The position numbers were made by a program, and so were the translations under genes. From Erythroxylum novogranatense (Eukaryota; Streptophyta; Magnoliopsida; Malpighiales; Erythroxylaceae): DNA of 64,000 bases. The stretch covers positions 31,141,005-31,205,004 of the forward strand of contig CM057224.1 in the NCBI GenBank assembly GCA_029891385.1, in the 5' to 3' direction. The notes under the pieces are model-generated. The model did not search any database and was not told where the DNA came from. It saw only the letters and a program-made list of their open reading frames with translations. Shown here piece after piece: positions 24,789 to 35,730 of this stretch (positions are counted from its first letter, which is position 1; every line of letters begins with the position of its first letter).

Positions 24789-25311
24789 TTGGTATTTAGA
24801 CAGTGGATGCTCGCGACACATGACGGGAAAAAAGTCTATGTTCCTAGACCTTCAGTATAAGAAGGGAGGATCGGTAACATTCGGAGACAACCAACAGGGC
24901 AAAATTATTGAAATCGGGAAAATAAGTAAAGATTCCTTTGCATGCATAAATAATGTACTGCTTGTTGATGGTCTGAAGCATAACTTGATTATCGTCAGTC
25001 AATTGTGTGATTATGGTTTCACAGTTATATTCAATCAAAATCTTTGCGAAGTCAGAAACAAAGATGGGTCTATACTTTTCTCTGCCAAGAGAAGAAACAA
25101 TCTTTACAAAATCAATTTAGAAGATTTTCAAAGTCAAAATATTTCATGTTTTCTATCTTCTGAAGAAGAAAGACTAATTTGGCATAAAAAGCTAGGTCAT
25201 GTCTCTTTGAAACATATTTCAAAATTGGTAAAACATGATTTGGTAAGAGGATTGCCAAAAATAAGTTTTGACAAAGAATTTTTCTGTGAAAATTGTTTGA
25301 AAGAAAAATAA
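24757..25311 (+). pseudogene. B protease and GAG-pre-integrase domain
   Basis: The frame shifts by one before 24790. There the text gives GKHHWYLDSGCSRHMTG, the copia protease active site, and KKGGSVTFGDN. The GAG-pre-integrase block follows: LIWHKKLGHVSLKHISKL and FCENCLKEK (integrase zinc ligands H, H, C, C). A TAA at 25309-25311 stands where this family has a Gln codon before VK. Confidence 0.9.
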
Positions 25312-25365
25312 GTTAAAACCTCTTTTTCTTCTAAAAGTTTTGTAACCTCATCTAGACCTTTAGAA

Positions 25366-27033
25366 TTGTTACATATGGATTTATTTGGTCCAACAAGGAC
25401 AATAAGTCTTGGCAGAAAGAAATATGGACTTGTTATTGTTGATGACTTTACTCGATTTTGTTGGATATTATTCTTATCACACAAAGATGAGTCTTTTAAG
25501 TGCTTTAGAACCTTATCCAGAAAGTTACAGAATGAAAAAGGAATGTCCATAGCCAGTATCAGGAGTGATCATGGTGGAGAGTTTGAAAATGAGAAGTTTA
25601 GAGTATTCTGTGAGGAGAATGGAATTTCTCACAACTTCTCGGCCCCTAGAACTCCACAACAGAATGGAGTTGTTGAAAGGAAGAATAGGACGATTCAAGA
25701 GATGGCAAGGACCATGTTATGTGAGATGAATCTTCCTAAGTATTTTTGGGCAGAAGCTGTGAATACAGCATGCTATATTCAGAATAGAATTTTGTTGCGA
25801 CCCATGTTGAAGAAGACTCCTTATGAGTTATGGAATGGAAGAAGACCAAGCATATCTTACTTTCATCCATTCGGGTGCAAATGTTCTAGTTTGAATATAA
25901 AAGAGCTGTTGGATAAATTCGATTCGAAGACCTATCCAGGAATCTTTCTAGGCTACTCATCATCGTCTAAGACATTTCGAGTTTACAACCTTACTTCAAA
26001 GACTGTTGAAGAGACGATCCATGTCAAGTTTGATGATAGTTCTCAACCCCATAAGGAAGATGACATGGAGAATGAAAGTCATTCAAAGAACTTAGATGAT
26101 ACCACAGAAACTCCTTCATTAGACACTCATGAGAACAAAATTGAGGATATTCTAGAAACTATTGAACTAAGACGAAATTGGAAGTATAAAAGTTCTCATC
26201 CAGAAGATTTAATTATCGGTGAGACCTCAGAAGGAGTTAGGACAAGGTCCAGATTCAGAAGAGAAGCTAATGTAGCTTTTATCTCTGAAGTAGAGCCTAA
26301 GAAGGTTGAGGAAGCTCTTCAAGACGAAGCTTGGGTGTTAGCCATGCAAGATGAGCTGAATCAATTTACTAGGAATAACGTCTGGTCATTAGTTCCGAAA
26401 CCATCTAAGAAATCCATTATAGGAACCAGATGGGTTTTTAAGAATAAGTTAGACGAATCAGGAAGAGTGAGTCGTAATAAGGCTAGATTAGTAGCACAAG
26501 GCTATAATCAGCAAGAAGGAATAGACTACAATGAAACATATGCTCCAGTAGCAAGAATTGAAGCTATAAGGATTTTGTTGGCATATGTGATCTGTTATGA
26601 TATAAAGTTGTTTCAGATGGATGTTAAGAGTGCATTTCTGAATGGCTTTATAGATGAAGAGGTGTATGTGAAACAACCACCTGGCTTTGAAGATGTTAAA
26701 AACCCAGACTATGTCTATAGACTTCACAAAGCCTTATACGGCCTGAAGCAAGCTCCTAGAGCTTGGTATGATTGTCTGAGTACCTTCTTAATAGAAAATG
26801 GTTTCAGTAGAGGTCAAGTTGATAAGACGCTCTTTAGGAAGAATTTTCAGAATGATTTTATCTTAGTACAGATCTACGTTGATGATATCATTTTTGGTGC
26901 TACTTCAAAAGAATTGTGTTTAAAGTTTGAGAGTTTAATGAAGAAAGAATTTGAAATGAGTATGATGGGTGAGTTAAAGTTCTTTCTTAGGTTGCAAGTT
27001 AAGCAAACCAAAGAGAAGATCTTCATTCATTAA
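25366..27033 (+). pseudogene. B integrase core and reverse transcriptase, 555-codon open stretch
   Basis: Integrase acidic residues are visible in [16 protein letters not shown] and GVVERKNRT (D, D, E all kept), followed by [22 protein letters not shown] follows: [54 protein letters not shown] (catalytic Asp), [20 protein letters not shown] and IYVDDIIFG (catalytic YVDD). This order, integrase before RT, defines copia. It ends in TAA at 27031-27033, two codons before QKYVKELL continues in the same frame. This is the best preserved part of B. Confidence 0.93.
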
Positions 27034-27830
27034 CAAAAGTATGTGAAAGAGTTGTTGAATAAGTTTGATATGAATAATGTGAAGCCTATGGCAACTCCAA
27101 TGCATCCTTCAAACCTTTTGTCGAAAGACGAACTTGGTAAGAAGGTGGATCAAACCTTATATAGAGGGATGATCGGTTCTTTACTGTATCTTACAGCAAG
27201 TAGACCTGATATTTTGTTCAGTGTATGCTTGTGTGCAAGATTTCAAACCGATCCTAGAGAGTCTCATTTTATTGCTGTTAAAAGAATTTTGAGATATCTC
27301 GCAGGTACTACTGATCTTTGCTTAATGTTTGAGAAAGGTAAAGATTTTAGGTTAATTGGATATTGCGATGCAGACTATGCCGGAGATAGAATCGAAAGGA
27401 AGAGCACAAGTGGAGGATGTCATTTTCTTGGAGGAAATCTAGTCTCCTGGTCAAGCAAGAGACAAAGCTCAATTGTTTATCAACCGTGAAGGTAATATAT
27501 GTCTTCCGAGTCTTTGCTCACAGACGCCAGTGGATCAAGTATCAACTTGAAGACTATTCATTCAAGAAAAGGAGATTCCAATCTATTGCGACAACACCAA
27601 AGGCAATCAATCATCAAATAATCCAATTCACATTCCGAGTGAAGCATATAGAAGTCAGACATCACTTTCTGAGAGACTATGTTCAGAGAAAAGTGGTGCT
27701 TCTACAGTTCGTTGAAACAGAGCTTCAGTGGGCAGATATCTTCACTAAACCATTGAGTGAAGAACGGTTCCAGAAGATAAGACGCAACCTTAACATGGTC
27801 ATGTTAAGTGAACTGTCAGGACTAAAGTAA
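27034..27830 (+). pseudogene. B RNase H and end of pol
   Basis: In frame after the stop: MATPMHPS, YRGMIGSLLYLTASRPDI, then RNase H CDADYAGDRIERKSTSGGC and LGGNLVSWSSKRQ. A frameshift near 27475 destroys the usual STAEAEY block. The remainder is readable in the next frame as KHIEVRHHFLRDYV, TELQWADIFTKPLSEERF and RNLNMV, the normal copia pol end. Confidence 0.9.
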
Positions 27831-28120
27831 CGTCAAAACTAACGACGTTAGTTACAGTGAGTTACAGCTGGTAACTTCTCTCATAAGGAAGATTTTTGGA
27901 GGGAAAAATCTGATTATATCGAGGTTCTTAATGATTCTAGAACTCACCAGACTGTAATCCTACAAATAGACTGAAGGTGAAATTATTACAGTCTTTTCAT
28001 CATCTCCTGACGGTTCATTTCAGCTTTACCAATTCTCTCAAAACATCTCACTCAAAAAGTTCTCCAGAAGATAGTTTTTGCTCTAAACAATGGAAGCAGC
28101 TATGATTATTCCGAAGACTT

Positions 28121-28732
28121 GTGAACTTTGAGTCACTGAGAAGAGACGGAATGGATGTAGAACCAGAAATCATAAGAGCTGGTTGGAGGAACTTCTTCCA
28201 GACGCAAGAACCAGTATACACAGATGAGGTATATGAGTTTTGGAAGAACGCTCATCTAATAGACAACACCATCGTATCCTTTGTAGATAGAATATCTGTC
28301 ATTGTGAAAAAAGAGCTCATAAAGAAGGTGACCGACTATCCATTGGTTGGTAAGAAACTATCTACCAAGGCCGGATGGATGTCCTCGGTCGGAATGAAAG
28401 AAGAAGATATCAGGAGGCAACTATATGGCACAAATGATTCAAGGGAGAGGAAGACATCAAATTTGATTCCGAAGGCTAGGGTGCTTCACACAATTTTGTT
28501 TAATTGCATTCTTTCCAGAGTTGGTTCAAGACATTTGGTGACCACTCTGGATGAACAATGTCTTTTCTACCTTATGAATCGAAATCCCATAGATTTACTC
28601 TTCTTAATCCTTCATTATATGATTAAGGGGATAAAGGATTCAACTAGTTATCCTTATGGTATGCTTCTGACGAAGATTTTAAGGAATCTGGTATTCGTCT
28701 GCACCAAGGAAATAGAAGAATTGTTCCTGTGA
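28121..28732 (+). CDS. B extra ORF after pol, 203 codons, Sirevirus-type
   Basis: An open frame follows pol after about 290 bp. The segment KARVLHTILFNCILSRVGSR followed by TTLDEQCLFYLMNRNPIDL and LHYMIKGI resembles the so-called putative plant transposon protein domain often found in the extra ORF of Sireviruses (sometimes called env-like). Function is unknown. I see no convincing signal peptide or transmembrane helix. The start is uncertain: an upstream ATG near 28090 lies in another frame. It ends TGA at 28730, and related sequence continues in other frames. Confidence 0.6.
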   Translation: MNFESLRRDGMDVEPEIIRAGWRNFFQTQEPVYTDEVYEFWKNAHLIDNTIVSFVDRISVIVKKELIKKVTDYPLVGKKLSTKAGWMSSVGMKEEDIRRQLYGTNDSRERKTSNLIPKARVLHTILFNCILSRVGSRHLVTTLDEQCLFYLMNRNPIDLLFLILHYMIKGIKDSTSYPYGMLLTKILRNLVFVCTKEIEELFL

Positions 28733-30378
28733 AGAGCAAGATCGATGCACATACAATACGACGAATGGGTCTGAGCACTGTAGACAAAGACCAAGCTGAC
28801 TCTTCAAGGAAGTCAAGAACTGAGGGGGAGCGTGTATTGAAGAAGACTCCCGTTTCAAGTTCTCAATCTCCAGTGAGTATCAAATCGCCTGCTGATGAAC
28901 TAAGGAGAGTGCTAGGAAGACCTCTCATGAAACAGGCGAGTCCTCATCTCGAAGAAAGCCAATCTCAGAGGACAGAACAAAGTGCGCCAAAAAGACGAGG
29001 AGAAAGTCTTTTGAGCGAAGTGGTGAAGAAAGCAAAGAGATCACCAAGAATTAGGACTCTGAGGCAACAGGAAGAAAAGATTGCCAGAGAATAGAGTCGA
29101 GAAGAAACTTCTAAATCTTGTGCACCCAGAGCCACAAGATCCTTAGTCTCTATTCTGGAAGAAGATACGGCCAGAAAAGCCAAAGAGACTGAGAGGAAGA
29201 GAAAGTCAAAATCTGAGAGAGGAAAATCTCCAGCGAAGAAATCGATAAGACTGACTGAAGCAGAGGCAAAGACTAAGAAGGTTAATCAAAAGAAGACTAC
29301 TTCAACTGCTGAGGAAGTTAGTCAATAGAAAGAAACTATAGATGTTGTTCGAGAAGAAACATACACTGAGCAGTATACAGTTCAGGATACCCCTATTGCT
29401 CAACAAGAGGAGCCAGTAGATGAAAGCCCGGTTCAGGTGACTCCTACTGAAGCACATCAAGAAGCAACAGCAGTATCAGATTCGGATGATGATAAACCGT
29501 GTCTGATGGTATACAACTACCATAAGCTTTTGAGGAAACAGAAGTTGAAGATCAAAATGGTAGAAGTTGTTACCAGACAAAGGATTACTATTGCAATCGG
29601 TGTTCAACCAGTGAAGAAGATAGTAGTTGTGGTACAACCTATGGATATTAATAGTAACACATGGCAGTTACTCAAAGAAGACGAAAAGATCTTCTACAAT
29701 ACTTTGGGATTTGCTGCTACTATGCCATATCCTTCAAAACGGCCCTACCATCCGTGTACTATTTTCCCAATCACAGAAAACACAAAGATAATGGTTGCAC
29801 CGGATATCCAAAAGATTTTATCAGGGAGAAATCAAAATTATATCCTGAAGATGATGCCAGAGATGATCTGACCGCAGATCAGATTGCAGAAGAAGTGCGA
29901 AGAATTGATGAAGCATGCACTCCTGCGCAGGATCCAGATAAAGCGAAATAGCAATTATACTAATAAGGAGGAAGACTGTCCAGTAGGGGGAAGACTAAGA
30001 ACAGGAACATTTATTGAATACCTTGTTGAGACAGCTCTACGTATTAGCCCTTTGTCTAGTACACTGTCTATACAATCACAAGCATTACCCCTGCAAGGAA
30101 GACAGTTGCTGATGCTACCTGCTCCTTTTGATTTAAATATTCCTGAAGCTGAAACGTTCATTCGTCCACCTATCTTTGAGATTAATGAAGACTACACTCC
30201 ATCCTCTGATGCTTGCACTACTTCAATTCCTTTTACTCCTCCATCAGCAGAAGTTGCTCAAGCCTCCTTTACAGTTGATCCACCAGATGAAGTCAGTAGA
30301 TTACGTGGTGAACTCAATAACATGAAGGAGACCGTGAATGATCTGAAGAAGATGATAGCAGAATTGCTGAAGAGTTAG
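28733..30378 (+). pseudogene. B extra ORF continuation: charged linker and C-terminal coil
   Basis: In the +1 frame relative to the previous ORF the text gives long Lys/Arg/Glu/Ser-rich sequence (KSPADELRR, KRGESLLSEVVKKAKRSPR) with stops near 29092 and 29326. Then come a more ordered block (LLKEDEKIFYNTLGF, 29437-29871) and a C-terminal coiled-coil-like DEVSRLRGELNNMKETVNDL (30287-30378) before TAG. I read this as the degraded remainder of one long extra ORF after pol. Confidence 0.5.
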
Positions 30379-30571
30379 AATCGTTAATCATTTTTGATTA
30401 TAACAAATAGGGGAGAGCAGGAAAAGAAGAAAATGAACAAAAGAGGAGAGGATGTTCAGACAAAGAAGATGTGACTACAGCAGATGAAGAAAGGAAGAAG
30501 ATAAGTTTGTTTTACTTTTGCAACATCTGTAATTTTTTTGTTTTCTTTTCTTGTATATAATTTGTTATACT

Positions 30572-30586
30572 AAAAAAGGGAGAGAT
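30572..30586 (+). other. B polypurine tract
   Basis: AAAAAAGGGAGAGAT directly precedes the 3' LTR. Confidence 0.85.
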
Positions 30587-31551
30587 TTTTAAGTCAAAAT
30601 GACTTTACTTAAATATGATTTTGATGTATAACAAAAAAAGAGATCAAATACAAAGAAAAACAAAATGCAGGCGAAGTCGCATACGACAATTAATTCCATA
30701 CGCATTTAAGTTGAAATAATCAAGTCGCACACGCATTTAATTCGCACACGTATGAAGTTGAAATAATCAAGACACACAGGCATTTAATTAAGTCAACACA
30801 GACGAAGTTGAAACAGTTAAAGTCAACACAGACGAAGCAGACGCAGACGCAGAAAAGAAGCAGACGCAAGAGTCAGTTCGAGTTAGTTACAGAACTCAAC
30901 TGATTAACCGTTTCTTTAAAGATTCAAGATTCAAGAATCAAGAAGCAGTTGGAGATGAAGGCTATAAATACAAGTCAAAGTCGAAGATTGCAAAGTTACA
31001 CACACAAAAAAGAGTTACAAAAAGTTACATACGTACAGATACTTACACGAAATAGCGAAAGAAAATTACTACGTGAAAAAGTGATTTAGTTGAGTGCTAT
31101 TTTTCTGTAACAAGTGTTCAAATATTTTTCTGAGAAGAAAAGTTGTACAGATAGCCTACAGAGGCTAAGTGTGAAAGAATACTGGTTGTAGAGACCTGAA
31201 AAGGCTCGTGAAAGAATACTTGTAACAGTTGAAGAGATAGTGAAATCTAAAAAGAAACTCTGAGGACTGGACGTAGCCCACGGTTTGGGGTGAACCAGGA
31301 TAAATCTTCGTGTCTACCACTCTTACTCTCTATCTCTATTTTAGTTTCAAATCCTTTTATTATTTACTTTTTATATACACAGTATTGAAAAGTTGGATTA
31401 ATCAGAATCTATAAAAATTCTGTAAAGAATTTTATTTCTAAACAATAGTTCTGAAAAGATTTATAAAAAGGGGAATACACAATTCAACCCCCCCTTCTCG
31501 TGCATTCTAATATCGCTTTCTAAGTGCTGTATTAACGTGTGATTCACTTCA
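30587..31551 (+). repeat. B 3' LTR, 965 bp
   Basis: It begins TTTTAAGTC where the 5' copy has TGTTAAGTC and ends ATTCACTTCA before GGGAA. A TATA box, TATAAATA, is at 30963-30970. It is shorter than the 5' LTR because of the reduced GCAGAC minisatellite. The last 660 bases are nearly identical to the 5' copy, so B is fairly young. Confidence 0.92.
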
Positions 31552-33945
31552 GGGAAGTGAGGCTGAAATTTGAGTTTTGCCCTACTATACTGTTTTGAGC
31601 ATAACTCATTGTGTGGTTATGCAAATGAATTGAGGTTTGTGCCCACTTAAACTTTGGTTTGTTGGCTACATTTTTGTGTGAAATAGGTATTGTCTAATTT
31701 TAGCCTTAAGAGGTTGAAATTTGGATTGGAATGTTACTTTTGTAGTTTCTGTGAACAGTAACCGAACCAATGACCTATTAGTTTTGATGATTTTTCTAAA
31801 TTAATTGAGATGGAATTAGGGAAAATGGTCTAAATGAAAGTTGAAGCCTGTATTGTTATATTTTCAATGCCACTGATCTTGCAATTTGTCGATATGTATA
31901 TTTGGAGATATGCATTGATGACTATTGGCTGGTAAAATGCATTTTAGTGAAACCTAGCTGAAATGTCAGTTTTGTGAGCTTTCTGATTGGAAACAATTTT
32001 AAAAATTTTTGTGAATTGAATTGACTTGAGTGATCCTCTGAAGAGTTGTAGAGGAAACATTGATCTTGAAAATGGTATTTAGCATGCAATTTTTGGAGAT
32101 CAAATTTGGGAGTTATGAATTTTCAAAATCTGTACCTGCATGAGGTTCTTGACTGCTGCCCTGATCAGTAATTTGCATGAACGTTTGAAGCTTGTTAGAG
32201 ATGGAATTGGCTTTGAAGCCCTTCATGGGAAGTGTAGCATCGTGTTTTATCTTTCCATAGGTATAAAGTATGCATTTATTTGACATTTGTGCAAGGAGAT
32301 ATACTGTTTAGAACATTACTGTCCAGATTGAGTACTTGCAGGGGCAGCAGCATTCACTGAATTGTTTGGTCTAGTTAACCATTGAATTTGATTTTATATT
32401 GTTCATGAAAGTTGTAGATCACATTGTTATCTTTCTGAGCATATTTATGGTGCAATTTTTGACTGAATAGAATGAAAGTTACTGAATTTACAAATACTGT
32501 TCTGTTTTAAGAGGTAGTGCATGGGAAGAAGTTTCAAGTGGATTTTGATACCCTTCAGGGTAAAATTACTTGTTGGGGTCTTCATGAAACTTGTAGAGTT
32601 TTTCATAATCTTTCCAACAAGGTGTGGTTTGGAATTTTCTGAATTATGTGTAAAGAGATATGCTAGTTAGAATGTCAGACAGGAAAAAGGGAAAAAGAGA
32701 AGGAAATAAGGGCCGGTAATTCATAAACATGCATTATATACCTACATGTGCATCATTAACGAATTCGGATTGGATAATTAGTGATCGTTTTCTTCTCTGA
32801 TTCTTATAAAGGTCCAATTGGAACGTCGTTCGACCGACGTGGCAGAGACTTCCCGGCATTAGCCCGGAAGTGATAGGTGAGTAACCTAGTTGGTTTCTCA
32901 ATCTATGTGTGTGTTTAATATTACGCATTGATGTCATGTGGAGTTAAGGAAGGATCTGTGTGTTTGATTTTGTTTGATTTCGGACCAGGAGTGTCCGAAA
33001 TGTTGGAAATGTGATATGGAAGTGCTAATGTGTGTAAATGACTGTGAATGCATCAATGCAATAAATTGAAAATGTATATGATTGAAATACCGGACCGAAA
33101 GTCCGAAGAAATGGCAAATAGCATTGACATGTAAATGGAAATTGGAACATGTACATGGCATGTATAAAAGTATGATCAGATAAAGGCAGTTGTGACCGGA
33201 GCAGCCACCGTATCAGGGCATATCACGTCCAACGTATATGAGAGCTTTCATTTCAGCATGTGAGAGCCTCGGGCTCAATGTATCGAGGCTTTAAGCCCGA
33301 TGTTTTCGAGCCACCGCTCAACGCAATGTGCTCAAATCCTTTGGGGCGATTTCAGCGCACGGTCACAATAACGAAATGAAAATAAAAAGTATCACATGTG
33401 CATTGCATCTATAAATGATTGAATATGAAATGTGTTAAAGGCGAAACGACTTACAGTTGCGGAAATGTGATTGTATGTATTATTTGGTAAATTGATTGAA
33501 TATGTATGAATTGAGTGAACCATCGATGATGGTTTCTCATTGAGTTCGCAAACTCACCCAACATTGCAACTATTTTTTAGGAATTGAAGAGTACCCCGTT
33601 AGTGGAATGGAAGTATGATTACCGCAAGCAAGGCAGAGTTTGGCGTCGGCATCACTCTCATGTCTGCATTTGAGTCATTCTAGTTATATGTGAAAAATTG
33701 TATTTTTCGCAGATAAATATTGTTATTGTATTGGGCCCAAATTGGTTGTCAATCTATGTGTGTATGAATGGTTTTATGAGTGAAATTGGACTTTGATTGA
33801 AAATGTTTTCGTATCGTGGCCCATATTGTTTACCGATATCTGTTTTAAATTGATGTGACCGTTCTAGCATACTACCCTCGTGGGGCACAGGCTCGGATAT
33901 CACCATCGATATCGGGTTCGGGTCTTGCGGGAGTGGGATGCTACA
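31552..33945 (+). mobile_element. LTR X', right part
   Basis: The LTR continues after element B to GGGATGCTACA. In order: a long AT-rich leader that matches X at about the 60-70% level by eye (shared GTGAACAGTAACCGAA, GTGAAATAGGT), donor-like ATAG/GTGAGTAACC (intron start 32877), hairpin words such as GAGCCTCGGGCTC (33265-33345), the dyad element (33515-33560) and acceptor-like TATTTTTTAG (to 33580). It abuts a scrap of F gag, so X' was inserted in F gag. Whether it is a solo LTR or a 3' LTR cannot be told here. It lacks the CG-rich block. Confidence 0.8.
32877..33580 (+). other. Possible leader intron in LTR X'
   Basis: GTGAGTAACCTAGTTGG follows an AG, and TATTTTTTAG precedes GAATTGAAGAGTACCCCG. 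The span is 704 bp. It is the same pair as in X, F, D and G; splicing is inferred. Confidence 0.45.
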
Positions 33946-33988
33946 CTCTAACCATCCCTCAGCCTCCGCAGGGTCTATAGTGCCATAG
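33946..33988 (-). pseudogene. F gag scrap between X' and E
   Basis: Forty-three bases on the minus strand read YGTIDPAEAEGWLE, the same gag block as DSTDPTEAEGWLE in element D. The last five bases, CATAG, are the target duplication of element E and reappear at 53664-53668, where F gag continues. This scrap proves that X' and E both lie in one F gag gene. Confidence 0.85.
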
Positions 33989-34322
33989 TGATCACGGCTC
34001 TGTCGATTCGACCTTAAGATCGATCCTTGGAAACCGGTCAAAAATAATAAATTCCAAGATTGCAGTATAGGATGCAACCTCGGGTCGTCTCACTTAATCG
34101 AAACCTAATGAAATGGACCTAAGCTAGCCTATATGTCATAAAATGAAAGTGAAATCAGTAAGGAAAAAGGAGGTTTTGTTTGAAAACATTAACTACACTA
34201 AAAAGCATGTAACAATTATTTTTGGATTTTTGAAAATAGAAAAGGGAAATACTAAAACAAGTGATAAAATCCTCTTGAAAACAAGCTTTGGCTATCACAG
34301 TTCAAAACTAAGTGTGAATGGT

Positions 34323-34737
34323 AAACCTTAAAGAATTACCTTTAAGTCTAGGGTCTTGATTAATGGACTCCTGTCACTCTTGACTCCATGTCTCAAGACC
34401 CCATTGAGTGCTCTTGAGCCTCAGAACCTTAAAGGATTCTTTAAATCCAAGATCTTGATCAATGAACTCCATTGCTCAAGATCCCGTTAAGCGCATCTTA
34501 GTGTGTGCGGTGGATTAAAAATCACTAAGTTTGAAATGATAAACCTTAAAGAATTATCTTTAAGTCCAGGGTCTTGATTAATGGACTCCTGTCACTCTCG
34601 ACTCCATTTCTCAAGACCCCATTAGGTGCTCTTGAGCCCTAGAACGTTAAAGGATTCTTTAAGTCCAAGGATTTAATCAATGAACTCCATTGCTTAAAAC
34701 CTTGTTAAAAAAAACATCTTAGTGTGTGCGGGGGATT
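34323..34737. repeat. 218-bp tandem duplication in E LTR
   Basis: Two copies start with AAACCTTAAAGAATTA at 34323 and 34541 and end near GTGTGTGCGG-GGATT. Inside each copy the AACCTTAAAG / TTGATTAATGGACTCC pattern recurs twice in diverged form, so the unit itself looks like an older duplication. Confidence 0.85.
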
Positions 34738-34814
34738 TGCCAACTCGTGATGAATCCCAGCTATCCATGATGGAGACGGCGATGAAAATGAAAAGAAAGC
34801 CTATACAGAAGTTT

Positions 34815-34846
34815 CACCCAGGGAACCCCGAAGGGAACCCTGGGTG
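34815..34846. repeat. Hairpin in E LTR
   Basis: CACCCAGGG and CCCTGGGTG form 9-bp perfect arms around a GC-rich loop that itself contains GGGAACCC twice. Confidence 0.8.
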
Positions 34847-35034
34847 GTAAGGCCGAGAATCTCTCCTCTTCCTTCTTTGTTCTCTCTTCACTCGTCTCTC
34901 CTCTTTTCTCCTCGTCCCTCGATCCGTCTCCAGATGATGATGATAACCTAATTCGGCAGGATTTAAAGGATGGGTCACGGGCGGGTCGATGCGATGAGAG
35001 AAATCTCTATTTGGAGTCCGGTATCCGTCATGCA

Positions 35035-35255
35035 TGCGTCATGACGAATAAAATAAATAAATCAAATTAAATCATGACGTGTGCTCGTCTTGCTTTCGCC
35101 ATGACGAGATGTCCGGGACGCCTTGTGACGTCGATCTGATTTGCTCACCGCGACATGCTGAATTGTTGACGTCGCGACGTACGATCTGTATTGATGCGTC
35201 GCGATGTAGGAATTACATTTGCCGCGACGAGGTGATTAGTTCACGCCGCGACATG
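35035..35255. repeat. CG-rich palindrome block, E LTR
   Basis: It contains TTGACGTCGCGACGTACG (CGTCGCGACG at 35170-35179), GATGCGTCGCGATG, TTTGCCGCGACGAGG and CACGCCGCGACATG, spaced about 25-45 bp apart. The same words occur in the Tekay-like LTRs of D, F and G although E belongs to a different lineage. Confidence 0.8.
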
Positions 35256-35519
35256 CCTTAAGGACTTCATGCCGACTCTTCAGATCTTTTTGACTCCTTT
35301 TCTCCTGCAATATAAAATAACAATTTGCAGTATCAATTGTTCTTATAAAAATTATAATGCAATTAATGTCAATTTGTACAATTTTACTAGCAAATTGCAT
35401 AAAACATAAGCTCACCATAAGAGACTAATTTAAACACAAAAATCATGAATTAAGAGTCAAAAAGTGCATTAACAACTATGAAAGTGTAGCCAATTATATA
35501 TTAAACTTGGGTTCAATCA

Positions 35520-35730
35520 AATTCCTCCACACTTAAACCTTTGTACTCCTGGACAAAGTTTATAAGAGTCAAAAAGATACAAGTGTAAAAGAAAAAATCC
35601 ACCCATGCTCAAAACAATAATAGGAAATTGACACAAAACACTTTCTCAAAATTCAATCAAAGCAGATTGAAAGAATGCTAATAAAACAAACACTAAAAGA
35701 ATTTAATCCAAGAGATTGGACAAAAGAGAT
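35520..35730 (-). mobile_element. E interior next to left LTR, with PPT
   Basis: The minus strand reads AAGTGTGGAGGAATT immediately before the LTR. No coding sequence is visible. The GTCAC at 35731-35735 is the target of X. Confidence 0.75.

Larger units (their letters stand above)
638..31551 (+). mobile_element. Element B: full-length Sirevirus-type Ty1/copia retrotransposon, interrupted by C and D
   Basis: B starts with TGTTAAGTC and ends with ATTCACTTCA, flanked by GGGAA on both sides (633-637, 31552-31556). In order it has a 5' LTR (split by element C), a Met-tRNA-type PBS, gag, protease, integrase, reverse transcriptase and RNase H in copia order, an extra ORF region, a purine tract and a 3' LTR. 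The extra region after pol and the zinc-knuckle gag fit the Sirevirus (SIRE/Maximus) lineage. Several in-frame stops and frameshifts mean it cannot make an intact polyprotein as read here. Its net length without the C insertion is about 9.6 kb. Confidence 0.92.
33989..35519 (-). repeat. E left LTR (3' LTR), 1531 bp
   Basis: It is bounded by TGATCACGG and GGTTCAATCA. Its last 263 bp (35257-35519) match 53401-53663 with only two or three differences. It contains a two-copy tandem repeat, a strong hairpin and a CG-rich block, listed separately. Confidence 0.88.

Noticed and set aside
28121..28732. Naming the extra B ORF an envelope gene
   Set aside because: No signal peptide, fusion peptide or transmembrane helix is evident. 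The resemblance is to the plant transposon-protein domain only.
34323..34737. Tandem 218-bp repeats as a satellite or CRISPR-like array
   Set aside because: Only two copies with no regular spacers, lying inside an LTR of a plant element.
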